Below the pieces are notes generated by a model that worked only from the letters and a program-made list of their open reading frames with translations, made no database searches and was not told where the DNA came from. Of a DNA stretch of 36,672 nucleotides, positions 13,533-22,460 are shown piece by piece (within the stretch, counting starts at the first letter, position 1; each line of letters begins with the position of its first letter). Position numbers and translations under genes: made by a program. Origin of the DNA: a virus; IMG/VR virus record IMGVR_UViG_3300005663_000023, positions 1-36,672 of that record; one strand, 5' to 3'.

Positions 13533-14112
13533 GACACTCGCCGACTTCACCGCCCGCATAGAGGCTCTCGCTGCACGCCGGGGCACCGGCTCACTGCGCG
13601 CTGCGATCCGCAAGAAGCTCACGATCTCTGGTCTGCGCATGGAGGCCGACGCGAAGAAGAACGCCACACGACGCCCCCGCGTGCGCTCTGGGCTGTTGCG
13701 GAACTCGATCAGGCACGAGGTCATCGACGCAGAGGGGCGCGGCCTGTCGCTCACCCTGCGCGCTGGAAACCGGACGTCTGTGCGCTATGCCCGCATCCAA
13801 GAAGAGGGCGGCATCATCCGCCCGAAGAAGGGCCGCTTCCTCGCCATCCCGATGAGCAACGCGAAGACGGCAGCAGGCGTGCCACGCTGGCCGAGCCCGC
13901 GCGCCGTGCCTGGCCTGTTCTCGATCAGCCTCGGCGGTCGCGTGTTCCTGGTGCGGAAGCAGGGCGAAGGCCTTGAGTTTCTCTACCGCCTCAAGGAACG
14001 CGTGCGCATCCCGGCCACACACTACCTGGCCCGCGCCGTGAAGCGCCAAACGAAGCCGCTGATCGATGGGCTCATTGAGCTCACGGTCAAGGCCATCGAG
14101 GGGGACGCTTGA
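13525..14112 (+). CDS. Head-tail joining/tail completion protein, gp10-like
   Basis: This 195-aa basic protein has the pattern of HK97 gp10-type proteins: a helical N terminus, then RRPRVRSGLLRNSIRHEV (the typical TGxLRxSI segment), strands, then YARIQEEGGIIRPKKGRF (the common YA-xxxExG motif), and a C-terminal helix. Start TTG 13525 overlaps the upstream stop. It would bridge connector and tail. The central GRVFLVRKQGEGLEFLYRLK segment is longer than in the minimal family. Confidence 0.8.
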   Translation: MAETLADFTARIEALAARRGTGSLRAAIRKKLTISGLRMEADAKKNATRRPRVRSGLLRNSIRHEVIDAEGRGLSLTLRAGNRTSVRYARIQEEGGIIRPKKGRFLAIPMSNAKTAAGVPRWPSPRAVPGLFSISLGGRVFLVRKQGEGLEFLYRLKERVRIPATHYLARAVKRQTKPLIDGLIELTVKAIEGDA

Positions 14113-14609
14113 GCGTCGGCGACTTCAGAGCAGTGGTGGAGCGCGCGGTGGTCGTGCTGCGCACCGTCATCGACGGCACAGGTGATTACCACTTCGACCT
14201 CACCGACGACGGCACCGTGCAGTTCGGGCTTGCCCCGATCGACATGGCCGGCATGCATGACGCCGAGGTTTGGATCTCGGGCATCACCCCGCGCTCGAGC
14301 GAGGACGGTCCGCGTGCGTCGCTCGGCAAGTACGCCCGCCATGTGAGCTTCGAGATCTGGGGCCTCGTCAAGGGTGGAACCATCGAAGAGCGCACGCTCA
14401 ATGCGCTCGACCTGTACCAGGACATTCAGAAGGCGCTCGAGATCGACTCGGTGCCGTCTACCGGCAGCGCGCCTGCGTACCAGGTCGTGATCTCCGATGC
14501 TGCGGTCATAGCCGCGGAACTGATAGACTCCGAATCACTCGGGGCGGTGACGTTCACCGTCTCGTACGTCTGGGCTACCGACCTCGGCGCAATCACAGGT
14601 ACATCATGA
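14109..14609 (+). CDS. Tail terminator-type protein (probable)
   Basis: This 166-aa protein begins at TTG 14109, overlapping the upstream TGA. The arrangement helix (VERAVVVLRTVIDGTG), strands (HVSFEIWGLVKGG), helix (LDLYQDIQKALEID) and a final strand (GAVTFTVSYVW) matches minor tail or tail terminator proteins that cap the tail tube below the head. Assignment rests on fold pattern and on its place between the gp10-like and tail genes. Confidence 0.7.
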   Translation: MSVGDFRAVVERAVVVLRTVIDGTGDYHFDLTDDGTVQFGLAPIDMAGMHDAEVWISGITPRSSEDGPRASLGKYARHVSFEIWGLVKGGTIEERTLNALDLYQDIQKALEIDSVPSTGSAPAYQVVISDAAVIAAELIDSESLGAVTFTVSYVWATDLGAITGTS

Positions 14610-15409
14610 GCTGGCTAGACGAAGCATATCCATTTCGCGTCGCGGTGACCGTCGACGGCTCTGCGGATACCTTCGGGTCTTTCGACGTGAGCGCGATCAT
14701 CAGCGAAGAGTGGGACTTCTTCTGGACCCTGATCGACACCGACGGCTTCGGTATTCGGGTTGCCCTTGAAGACGGGATCAAGGCGCCAACATCGTATCAG
14801 TGGTCAGGGTTCAGTAAGGCGAACAAAACAGGCACTCTCGAGGTCGAAGACTACGTAAGCACGGGCAATATCGTATCCCTGGTCTGGCTTTACTTCGGGA
14901 TCAACGCAGGCGACGAGACAGACGGCTCAGGCACATTTACCCCCGTCTCTCCACTCAATGGATACATAGAACAGGCCTTGCCCGGGCTCCGACAAGTGCT
15001 TTTCGCGCCCGAGCGCCCCGATAGCGACATCCCCCTATCTGAGTTCTCGAAGATATCCGCTGAGCAGATGTTCGTATGGGTCGACGTCACCGACGAGATC
15101 CCATCGTCTAGCGAAGCTATCCAGGGAGCGACGGATCTCGGGGAGCTCTTCTCGGTGGTGTTCACGGTCTCGACTGGTGGAACACCGCAGGGGTCCATGA
15201 TCGACGAGACGCTCCACCGCATCGTCTACACTCAAGGCGGTCGCACGTGGGTAAAGCTATTCGTGCAAGCGGGCAGCGACGGCACCGACTTCGTTGGGGA
15301 CATGTCGTTTACGTACTACACTGGCTCAAGAGACGGGGCCGGCGACTCGCTATTTGCGGTGTCGAATCAACGCTTTCTCATCAAGGTTCGAGACCCAGTA
15401 GAGGTCTAG
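14606..15409 (+). CDS. Tail-region structural protein, unknown (267 aa)
   Basis: ATG 14606 overlaps the previous TGA; an apparent extension from 14270 is an out-of-frame shadow of the preceding gene. The protein is acidic and beta-rich with many aromatic residues (EEWDFFWTLIDTDGFGIRVA, YTQGGRTWVKLFVQAGSDG). There is no signal or membrane helix. It sits just before the tail tube gene, so a neck, collar or tube-associated virion protein is likely. No family is recognised. Codon and base use are slightly less GC-rich than its neighbours. Confidence 0.75.
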   Translation: MSWLDEAYPFRVAVTVDGSADTFGSFDVSAIISEEWDFFWTLIDTDGFGIRVALEDGIKAPTSYQWSGFSKANKTGTLEVEDYVSTGNIVSLVWLYFGINAGDETDGSGTFTPVSPLNGYIEQALPGLRQVLFAPERPDSDIPLSEFSKISAEQMFVWVDVTDEIPSSSEAIQGATDLGELFSVVFTVSTGGTPQGSMIDETLHRIVYTQGGRTWVKLFVQAGSDGTDFVGDMSFTYYTGSRDGAGDSLFAVSNQRFLIKVRDPVEV

Positions 15410-15418
15410 GAGTACACC

Positions 15419-16414
15419 ATGGGCGCACATATTGGAGCAATGTCTTTCGTCGCCATGGCGGCGGAAGCGACCTGGGGAACGCCGAATACGACGTACCTAA
15501 ACTTCCTTCGCGTGGTGTCGTTGAATGCGAACCGCGTGATCGAGCGCACCGCACGACAGCACCTGCTTGACCAGGGCGCGGGCTCGTTCGTGCAAGAGGA
15601 GAGCTTCGACGCTCGAGACCGCGTGAGGTCGAACCTCGTGACGCTCATGAGCTACGACGACAGCAACCTGACGCTGCTCGCACACGCGATGCATCTCGAT
15701 CCTGTGACGACTGGCGCGGGTCCGTTCGTGCACACGTTCGACATCGGCAAGCCGTACGACCACGGCGGCACTGGTGCGGTAACTGGCTTGACCCTGGGCC
15801 TCGCCATGGGCGACAACGCCGAGCAGGAGAACGTCGAGGGCAACAAGTGCTCAGGCTTCTCGCTGTCCATCGAGGCCGGCGGCGAGATGCAGTTCACAAC
15901 GGACTGGATCGGCGAGACGAGCGCCGCACGCACCACGCTCTCCATGCCGACGTTCTCGAGCAACGGTCAGGGCGTTCGGCACACTCATGCGGGCTCGCTG
16001 TCGTTCAACTCGCTCACCTTCGACTGTATCCGCAACTTCGAGGTCAGCGTCGACCACCGCATCGGAGAGCGCGATTGCCTCGGCAGCACGTTGACCGCAG
16101 AGCCGATGCCCACCGGCATGCAAGAGGTCCGTGGGCGCATCGCACTCGACTCACCGAACTCGGGCCCGCTCAAGGGCCAGTTGTACGACGCCTATCTTGC
16201 GGCGACGCAGACCGACCTTGCGGTGACGTTCACGGGGAGCGGAAATAACGTGCTCACAGCCACGGTGCACGACGCGAAGATCTTCAGCTACACCGAGGCC
16301 GTCAACTCCATGGGCGTCACCGAGATCTCTTGCGAGTTCCAGGGGCACGCGGTGGTGAACTCGGGCCTGACGATCGTGATCACGAACGACAACACGCTGC
16401 ACACAGCGAACTAA
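15419..16414 (+). CDS. Major tail (tube) protein
   Basis: This 331-aa protein begins MGAHIGAMSFVAMAAEATWG, a typical tail tube opening (A-E-x-T-WGTP), and shows the tube fold: NKCSGFSLSIEAGGEMQFTT, repeated beta segments, and a C-terminal portion (LAVTFTGSGNNVLTATVHDA) with ITEISCEFQG-type closing strands. Such proteins polymerise into the hexameric-ring tail tube. Position before the chaperone and tape measure supports the call. Confidence 0.85.
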   Translation: MGAHIGAMSFVAMAAEATWGTPNTTYLNFLRVVSLNANRVIERTARQHLLDQGAGSFVQEESFDARDRVRSNLVTLMSYDDSNLTLLAHAMHLDPVTTGAGPFVHTFDIGKPYDHGGTGAVTGLTLGLAMGDNAEQENVEGNKCSGFSLSIEAGGEMQFTTDWIGETSAARTTLSMPTFSSNGQGVRHTHAGSLSFNSLTFDCIRNFEVSVDHRIGERDCLGSTLTAEPMPTGMQEVRGRIALDSPNSGPLKGQLYDAYLAATQTDLAVTFTGSGNNVLTATVHDAKIFSYTEAVNSMGVTEISCEFQGHAVVNSGLTIVITNDNTLHTAN

Positions 16415-16427
16415 GCGCCACGGGCGC
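16415..16427 (+). terminator. Short hairpin after the tail tube gene
   Basis: GCGCC (16415-16419) and GGCGC (16423-16427) with loop ACG lie directly after the tail tube stop. No T-run follows. It may protect the abundant tail tube message or reduce expression of the downstream chaperone; it is too short to be a strong terminator by itself. Confidence 0.4.
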
Positions 16428-16444
16428 GACCTTGGGAGGGGTTT

Positions 16445-17047
16445 ATGGGAATCGGGAGGATGCTGGCAAAGTCAGCACGCGAGGTTGTACGGCTACAAGT
16501 CGGCGACTCAAATATCTGGTTTGATTACGAGATCGTACCGATCGATCGGGCGGTCGTGCTCACCGCGCAGCGGACGACATCGTTCGCGCTGTACGAGGTG
16601 ACTAAGGCTATGGGCTCGTCAGAAGCCGCAGCAGCGATCAAGTTCCCGGAACAGGAAGACCTTGAAGGCATGCCTCAACGAGAACTCGAGCAGACCCTCG
16701 GGAATATGATGCACATGCTCCGCCAGATCGACCCGGGCACGATCAAGGAGGGCGCAGCGCAGATCGCATCCATCGTTTGCCTCGGTGTTCGGCGTGCGCG
16801 CGCATGGACTGACGAGGCGTACCTAGTCGGTGAGGGTGAGTCGCTCGCCCCGCGAGTCGCGCCCGATGAGGACGACCCTGATGTGCCATTTGAGGACATC
16901 GAGATCACGACTCAAGAACGCCTACAGGACGCCGAGCACGACGTCGTGTGGGTCAACTCGCTACCGCCCAGCCATATCAAGCCACTCCACGACGCTATAT
17001 TCTCGATGAGTTCGGAGGATGCCGCGCGCATTGCCCGATTTCGCTGA
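16445..17047 (+). CDS. Tail assembly chaperone, short form (G-like)
   Basis: This 200-aa protein lies between the tail tube and tape measure genes, the universal position of the tail assembly chaperone pair. The N-terminal part is beta (REVVRLQVGDSNIWFDYEIV), the middle helical (LEQTLGNMMHMLRQIDPGTI), and the C-terminal region acidic (EDDPDVPFEDIEITTQERLQ). It would coat the tape measure during tail assembly. Its 3' end overlaps the next frame by 29 bases at +1, consistent with a translational frameshift product. The start ATG follows GGGAGGGG. Confidence 0.75.
   Translation: MGIGRMLAKSAREVVRLQVGDSNIWFDYEIVPIDRAVVLTAQRTTSFALYEVTKAMGSSEAAAAIKFPEQEDLEGMPQRELEQTLGNMMHMLRQIDPGTIKEGAAQIASIVCLGVRRARAWTDEAYLVGEGESLAPRVAPDEDDPDVPFEDIEITTQERLQDAEHDVVWVNSLPPSHIKPLHDAIFSMSSEDAARIARFR
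17010..17047 (+). other. Candidate programmed +1 frameshift window
   Basis: The 16445 frame ends CGA TTT CGC TGA (17036-17047). A +1 slip at TTT-C (17039-17042) continues in the 17019 frame as TTC GCT GAG. The downstream frame has a stop at 17007-17009, so the shift must happen within 17010-17047. A GGAGG (17014-17018) directly abuts ATG 17019 with no spacer, making independent initiation there unlikely. A -2 slip would give the same frame. Confidence 0.5.
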
Positions 17048-17252
17048 GGCAAGGGAAGTCTTGCTGATGATCCACATGATCGCACGCACATACGGGCAAG
17101 CGCCCCACGAGATCCTCAACTGGACCCCGTTCCAATTGTCCATCGCGCTCATCACCTACGACGCGGGGCAGCGGGACGCTGCGTACCGCTATAAACGGAT
17201 CATGAGCCAGAAAGGCGGTATAGTCGTGCCTGTAATGAAGGTGGGTGACTAG
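17019..17252 (+). CDS. Tail assembly chaperone, frameshift extension (T-like)
   Basis: This 77-codon frame (MIHMIARTYGQAPHEILNWT, then PFQLSIALITYDAGQRDAAY) has the helical content and the E-I-L-x-W-T/x-F-Q-L-x-I-A pattern common in chaperone C-terminal domains, which recruit tail tube protein. It is probably expressed mainly as an extension of the 16445 protein by frameshifting, giving a product of about 270 aa. Its TAG overlaps the GTG of the tape measure gene. If it is translated alone, the ATG at 17019 would be the start. Confidence 0.7.
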   Translation: MPRALPDFAEAREVLLMIHMIARTYGQAPHEILNWTPFQLSIALITYDAGQRDAAYRYKRIMSQKGGIVVPVMKVGD

Positions 17253-19411
17253 TGGGCATCGCCGAAGTCATCCTGAAAGTCACCGACCGCGCCTCGAGCG
17301 AACTGCGGAAGGTCGCCGACGAGGGCAAGAAGACCGACAAGGCGATCGACAACCTGGCGACTGGCCTCCTAGGGCTAGGCGCCGGGCTCGTCGCTGCCGG
17401 CGGAGCTGGGCTTGCCTTCGCCCAGCAAATGGCCGACATGCAGAACGACATCAGCGATATGTCGGCTAGAACTGCTGTGGGCACCGACACGCTGTCAGCG
17501 CTGCGTGTGATGGCAGAGGCCACAGGGCGACAGTTCCAAGACCTCAACGAGGTGCTGAACCCGCTCGTCGCCCGCATGGGCCAGGTTGCCGCTGGCAACG
17601 AAGCTGTAACGAAGCAGTTCAGCGACCTAGGGATCGGGGTCCTCGACGCAAACGACAAGATGCTCAGCACCGACGCAGTGCTGCGGGACATCATGTCGAC
17701 CCTCACGGCCATCGAAGACCCCACAGAGCGTGCAACCGCGGCCGTGTCGCTGCTCGGCGAGAGCGGTGGGAAGCTCGTGCAGATCATGGGCGCCGGCGAG
17801 TTCGACGCGTTCGCAGAGTTCGTCAGCACGTTTGGAACAGACACCGGGCCGAAAGCAGCGAAGGCCGCAGCCGAGTGGCAGGTGGCCACCGCGCTGCTCA
17901 AGGAGACCGTGCGCGGCGCGCTGTCCGAGTTTGCAGGCATCGAGACTGCGACCGAACTCGTTGTGCAGCTGGCCGGCGCCGTCGCATTCGTGGCTGAATC
18001 GTTCAGGGCGCTTCTTGCGTTCCCGGGCGAGTTCCTCTCGCGGCTGTCGCAAGCGATGAGCCAGGCTTTCGATCTGATCAACACGGTCGCGGCGAAGATC
18101 CGCGACGCCCTGCCCGACAACATCTTGTTTGCAGACCTCCGCCGCCAGGTAGCGCTGATCGCGGACGTTGGCGCAGAGGGCGCCTTCCAGTTCAGGCAGG
18201 ACCCATCGGAGGCCCAGCAATTCGACCCGTTCGCCGCTCGAGCGGAACTCATCGCAGGATTCAGAGACGTGCTCGCGTCTAGCATCGGAGCACCGAGCGG
18301 CGGTGCTGGCGGCCTACCGCTGGCTGGCGCTGACGCACCAGGCGAGGGCCTCAAGAAGGCAGACAAGGCAGCTACCGACTTCGCTGCGGTCATGAATGAA
18401 GGCCTGGGACTGCTCGGCGACTTCAACGACGAAGCCGACAAGGCAGCCAGGGCCCTCGCAGAGGCCGAGAAAGCAGCCCGTGAGCTCGCGCTGGCCCAAA
18501 CGCAGCAGGTTGTTGGCATGGCGCAACAGGCCCTCACAGGTGACGTCTCCGGGCTTATCGGAAGCGTCGGCGCAGCGGCGGGTCCTGCCGGCATGGTCGC
18601 CGCGCAGATCGTGCAGGGCATCGAGACCATCGGTAAGCTCGGAGCGAGCGGCGTAAAGAAGAAGCTGGAAGAGTTCCAAGCGAACATGCTTGCAGGCCTC
18701 AAGGCGCTGCCCGAGATCATCGGCAAGGTGCTCCCCGAGTTCATCTCTGAGTTCGTGCCCGCCCTCATTACTGGACTTGTGGAGGCGCTCCCGGCCCTCA
18801 TGCTGGCGCAGGCGGAGGCATTCGGGAAGACGGTGAAAGCGGCTTTTTCAGACATCCCGCAAGATATAGCCGAGAGCTTTACGATCGCGTTCTTGAACGT
18901 CTGGGAGAGGATGAAGGACTTCTTTGAGTCCCTGTTCAGGGGTAGGTTCAAAGAAGCATTTGGGAAGAAGGGTCCAGGCGGAGACTTCAAGAAGTTCCTG
19001 GGATCTCTCTTGACCCTACGCTTCAAAAAGGCTTTCCAAACGAAGGCAGGCAAGACGACAGGGAAGGCGGGTCGCGTGACTGCGGCGCTGTTTTCCTTCG
19101 GTCTTTCTGAACTCGGTATAGCCATAGGTAAAGGGGTCGGGAAGGGGGTTAAGAACGCAACAGAGGGCCGCAGCTTCGCGCGCGGCGGCGTCGTCGACCG
19201 CACTGGCCTGGCGATGGTGCACGCCGGCGAGCGGTTCACACGGCAAGACGGCAGCATGTCGGGCACCACGCGTGCAGCGATGGGCGGCGGCGGGGGTGGC
19301 GTAGTCATCAATCTCCAAGGCATCATGACGAAGCGCGACCTGATCGAGCAAATCCGCCGCGAGCTCGGCGACCGCGGGTCGGGCTTGACGCTCGACCCCT
19401 TCACGTCGTGA
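17252..19411 (+). CDS. Tail tape measure protein
   Basis: This 719-aa protein is long, alanine-rich and helical, with hydrophobic segments (LLGLGAGLVAAGGAGLAF near residue 40; AALFSFGLSELGIAIGKGVG near 615-640) and a typical closing stretch GRSFARGGVVDRTGLAMVHA followed by GERF and a Gly run. It sets tail length and may help DNA pass into the cell. At roughly 1.5 angstrom per residue it predicts a tail of about 0.1 micrometre, fitting a siphovirus. Start GTG overlaps the chaperone extension stop. No lytic domain is visible. Confidence 0.9.
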   Translation: MGIAEVILKVTDRASSELRKVADEGKKTDKAIDNLATGLLGLGAGLVAAGGAGLAFAQQMADMQNDISDMSARTAVGTDTLSALRVMAEATGRQFQDLNEVLNPLVARMGQVAAGNEAVTKQFSDLGIGVLDANDKMLSTDAVLRDIMSTLTAIEDPTERATAAVSLLGESGGKLVQIMGAGEFDAFAEFVSTFGTDTGPKAAKAAAEWQVATALLKETVRGALSEFAGIETATELVVQLAGAVAFVAESFRALLAFPGEFLSRLSQAMSQAFDLINTVAAKIRDALPDNILFADLRRQVALIADVGAEGAFQFRQDPSEAQQFDPFAARAELIAGFRDVLASSIGAPSGGAGGLPLAGADAPGEGLKKADKAATDFAAVMNEGLGLLGDFNDEADKAARALAEAEKAARELALAQTQQVVGMAQQALTGDVSGLIGSVGAAAGPAGMVAAQIVQGIETIGKLGASGVKKKLEEFQANMLAGLKALPEIIGKVLPEFISEFVPALITGLVEALPALMLAQAEAFGKTVKAAFSDIPQDIAESFTIAFLNVWERMKDFFESLFRGRFKEAFGKKGPGGDFKKFLGSLLTLRFKKAFQTKAGKTTGKAGRVTAALFSFGLSELGIAIGKGVGKGVKNATEGRSFARGGVVDRTGLAMVHAGERFTRQDGSMSGTTRAAMGGGGGGVVINLQGIMTKRDLIEQIRRELGDRGSGLTLDPFTS

Positions 19412-19419
19412 GGTAGAAG

Positions 19420-20847
19420 ATGGACTTCCCACAAGTAGAGTTCCTGCAAGCGCTTCTCGGCGACTCGTCGAAGTGGAGGCTTATCGACGCGAGCGGCGTC
19501 GTTGTCTCGATCACGGACGGCGACAGCTTCACCGACATTGTAACGACGGCTACGGCCGGCACGGTCTACCTCACGAAGCCGATCGAGGACTTCACCGGCG
19601 GATCGATCAACCATGCCGCCGACTTGTTCACCACCGACCTGCTTGCGCAGCTGATCACGGCAACGAGCACTCTTGATCAGATCCTCGTGGGAACGTCCGA
19701 TAACGCCGACCCAACAGCAGGCGGCGCGCTCTTCGACGTAGCCGGCTTCCGGTTCGCGACCTCAACGACCAAGACGATCAGGGTCCAGACCGACTCGTCT
19801 AGTGCGACAGGCGTCACGATAACGGCAGACCGCGCACTGTATACCCCATCATTTCAGCTTGGAAGGTCCGAACGCGCCGCAACCATGTACGCGTACCAGG
19901 GCAACAGCTTTGTGAACGAGCGCGGCCAGGTCAGCCTTCCCCGCAGCTACGCGCCGACGCATCTCGTGGTGAGGATCACAAACGGTGCAGCGTCAGCGCA
20001 GACCATACGCGTCGGCGTTGGCGTCCATGTCCCGCAGTCCATCAAAGCGCTGGCAATCAGCGCACCGGTCGCAACCGACGACCGCGGGCGCGTCTGGTTC
20101 TACCCTGACGATGACGGCACCCTTGAAGAGGTAGACATCCGTGGGTGCTGGTCCTCCCTCGATGAGCTGCCGATGGTGAACCGCCGCACGTCTCGCTCGT
20201 ACGCAGGGCGCAGGGCGAGCGCCATCCTCGGCGGCAACTTCCAAGTGCGCGCCGTCTACGAGATGTTCAACGACGACGACGTGTTGACGGGCCTCTTCGC
20301 TGCGCAGAACCAACTCTACCGAGGCCGCACTATTGCCCTGTGCGCGAACGCGTCGAAAGCGTGGGCGGGCTACGCCATCCAGCCCCCACGGCGAGGGGAC
20401 ACGACCGTCCGTATCGCTGGCACTGGCGACACATTTGCGGGCTCTGGCTCGCTGTCCGTGGGCGACTTCGTTGTGATTCAAACTGTCGACGAAGACCCGA
20501 TCACCGAACTCGTCAAGGTCACGAGCGTATCGAACCAGCGATCGTTCGGCGTCGCCGCAGGGGTCAAGCACACGTTCCCCCGCAACGTGCCGATCTTGGT
20601 GCGGCAGAGGTACTACTGGCCGGCGCTCTGGCTCGACGAAAGGCAGAGCTCGAACGAGCTGCTCACGACAGACCACGGGCTCAACTACACCTTTGACGCG
20701 CTGCTTACCGAGGACCTCGGCGCGCTACAACGCCTTGTCGATCTCGGCGGGTCCGGCCTCATGACAGGCATCAGCCCGAGCCCGAGTAGCCGCACGTTCA
20801 CGACCGGCACGAAGTCGGCGAGCCTGACCCGGTTTAGGTTCCGATGA
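19420..20847 (+). CDS. Distal tail-type protein (475 aa)
   Basis: Located immediately after the tape measure gene, where distal tail (Dit-like) and hub genes lie. The protein is beta-rich throughout, with an N-terminal region (WRLIDASGVVVSITDGDSFT), a middle that reads like a galectin- or jelly-roll-type insert, and a C-terminal half with the segment YAIQPPRRGDTTVRIAGTGD. There is no signal or membrane helix. ATG 19420 follows GAGGTAGAAG and the stop overlaps the next gene by ATGA. The exact baseplate role is inferred from synteny. Confidence 0.7.
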   Translation: MDFPQVEFLQALLGDSSKWRLIDASGVVVSITDGDSFTDIVTTATAGTVYLTKPIEDFTGGSINHAADLFTTDLLAQLITATSTLDQILVGTSDNADPTAGGALFDVAGFRFATSTTKTIRVQTDSSSATGVTITADRALYTPSFQLGRSERAATMYAYQGNSFVNERGQVSLPRSYAPTHLVVRITNGAASAQTIRVGVGVHVPQSIKALAISAPVATDDRGRVWFYPDDDGTLEEVDIRGCWSSLDELPMVNRRTSRSYAGRRASAILGGNFQVRAVYEMFNDDDVLTGLFAAQNQLYRGRTIALCANASKAWAGYAIQPPRRGDTTVRIAGTGDTFAGSGSLSVGDFVVIQTVDEDPITELVKVTSVSNQRSFGVAAGVKHTFPRNVPILVRQRYYWPALWLDERQSSNELLTTDHGLNYTFDALLTEDLGALQRLVDLGGSGLMTGISPSPSSRTFTTGTKSASLTRFRFR

Positions 20848-22439
20848 CGTGGAGCACTAGATTTACGGATGCGATCGCGAGTGAGCACGCTGTGCCGCGG
20901 TTCATCCTTCAGACGATTCCGATCATCGGCGCCGTCACCGCTGGCGTCTCGTTCGCTACGCACGATCGCCTGACCGCATCGGTGATGACTCGTGACGGCA
21001 TTGGCACGCTGCCGATCATTGCCGAAGACGGGATCAGGGTGCAGGGCGCTCGGCTGAGCCTGCGCGAATGGTCCATGCATCTCGGCGGGTTCACCGTCGA
21101 CGTGATCTCTGAGTCCGGAGCGTTCCTATCGCAGTGCTCAAGGGGCGCGTTGTTCGAGCTCCGCTGCGGCTTTGCGGGCTTCATCTCCAGCGAGTTCCAA
21201 ACCATCACCATCGGTCAGCTCGTCGGGATCTCGAGGTCTGGGCCTGGCGAGCCATGGACACTGCGGTTCCGCGACCTGTTCAGCGCGATGCAAAGCCGCT
21301 GGACAACCACGACAGCCGAGCAGGAGTTGTTCCACACGCTCGGCACGACGACGACCGTTGCTAACCCGTACACAGCGGGCGCCGGCGGCGCGCTCGAGGT
21401 CGCGTCGACATCCAATTTCGACAAGCCAGCATCCTACGATGGTGCCCTGCAAGTCTCAACGTCGGGCGGTGACTGGTTCACCACGTACAGCGGCACCTCG
21501 GGCTCGCCCGTCTCGTTCACTGGCCTTCCCACCGCGGACAAGTTCAACACCGACCAGCAAACCGCCGCGACCTCCGACGTTGTGACCGAGGTTGGCAGGC
21601 TGCTCGGTGAGCCCCTGCACATCTTCGCTGCGATCGTGACGTCCACTGGGCTCGGCACGAACGGCACCTACGACCTCTATCCGAAAAGCTGGGGCTTCGG
21701 GCTTGACGCCAGGTTTCTCGACGAGTCCGACCTCAACATCTCAGCGGCCGATATGGCGCCGCCGAGCGGTACGAAGACGATCGACCTTCTCGTGGAGGGC
21801 GCGCAGGCCAACGGCCTATCGTGGCTGCTCGGGTGGATGTCCGATTTCGGTGTGTGGCCGGTCCTGCGGCAGGGCAAGATCTCCGCACGCCCCATCATGC
21901 CGGGCGGTGTGGCGGTCTTCACCACGATCACGCAGACGCCTGCCCGCGTCTTGAAGCCCATCGCTGACGGCGACATCGTAGAGATCGAGTGGGAGGCCTT
22001 CCACCCCGACTACATCGGCGAGGTCGAGAGTTTCCAGACGTCGCGCTTCCCGGTCGGCGCCGGCGCAGCGGTGAACAGCGCGGCGAAGACTGAGGCGATC
22101 TCCCACCTGCCAAGCCTGAGCACGAGGCTCGATCCGCTGACACTCTACGGGAGCGGTGCAAACGACGTCATGAACGCCACGCGTGATCGGATGGCAGAGT
22201 GGCAGCTCAGGATCCCCGAGCGTATCCGAGTGCGCACGCGCACGCTGTACCACTCGCAGCTCGTCCCCGGTGACTTCACGACGCTCACCACAAAGCTGAT
22301 CACCGGCCGCCTAGAGTCCACGCGCAACGGGTACAACGCGCGCCGCGTGCTCGTCACCGAGGTAACCCCCGACTGGACCGGCGCGAATGTGTCGCTCGAT
22401 CTCGCCGTGTTGCCGGACAAAGCCGACGAGTTCGACTAA
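20844..22439 (+). CDS. Central tail hub/baseplate protein (531 aa)
   Basis: This protein follows the distal tail gene with an ATGA overlap. Its layout, early strands (RFILQTIPIIGAVTAGVSFA), a long middle with WLLGWMSDFGVWPVLRQGKI (typical of hub proteins that build a local coordinate frame), and a late KLITGRLESTRNGYNARRVL segment, suits a gp27/tail-hub-like protein. It would close the tube tip and carry receptor-binding parts. No peptidase or lysozyme domain is visible. Assignment is moderate and based mostly on order. Confidence 0.7.
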   Translation: MTWSTRFTDAIASEHAVPRFILQTIPIIGAVTAGVSFATHDRLTASVMTRDGIGTLPIIAEDGIRVQGARLSLREWSMHLGGFTVDVISESGAFLSQCSRGALFELRCGFAGFISSEFQTITIGQLVGISRSGPGEPWTLRFRDLFSAMQSRWTTTTAEQELFHTLGTTTTVANPYTAGAGGALEVASTSNFDKPASYDGALQVSTSGGDWFTTYSGTSGSPVSFTGLPTADKFNTDQQTAATSDVVTEVGRLLGEPLHIFAAIVTSTGLGTNGTYDLYPKSWGFGLDARFLDESDLNISAADMAPPSGTKTIDLLVEGAQANGLSWLLGWMSDFGVWPVLRQGKISARPIMPGGVAVFTTITQTPARVLKPIADGDIVEIEWEAFHPDYIGEVESFQTSRFPVGAGAAVNSAAKTEAISHLPSLSTRLDPLTLYGSGANDVMNATRDRMAEWQLRIPERIRVRTRTLYHSQLVPGDFTTLTTKLITGRLESTRNGYNARRVLVTEVTPDWTGANVSLDLAVLPDKADEFD

Positions 22440-22460
22440 ACTGCACCGAAAGGAGCCACT

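Noticed and set aside
17019-17252. Independent initiation at ATG 17019
   Set aside because: GGAGG directly touches the ATG without spacer, and position and overlap fit a frameshift extension better; still possible at low level.
17200-19614. 804-aa open frame on the minus strand opposite the tape measure gene
   Set aside because: It is Ser/Ala/Arg-rich low-complexity translation typical of antisense frames in GC-rich DNA, has no ribosome site or motif, and lies fully opposite a convincing gene.
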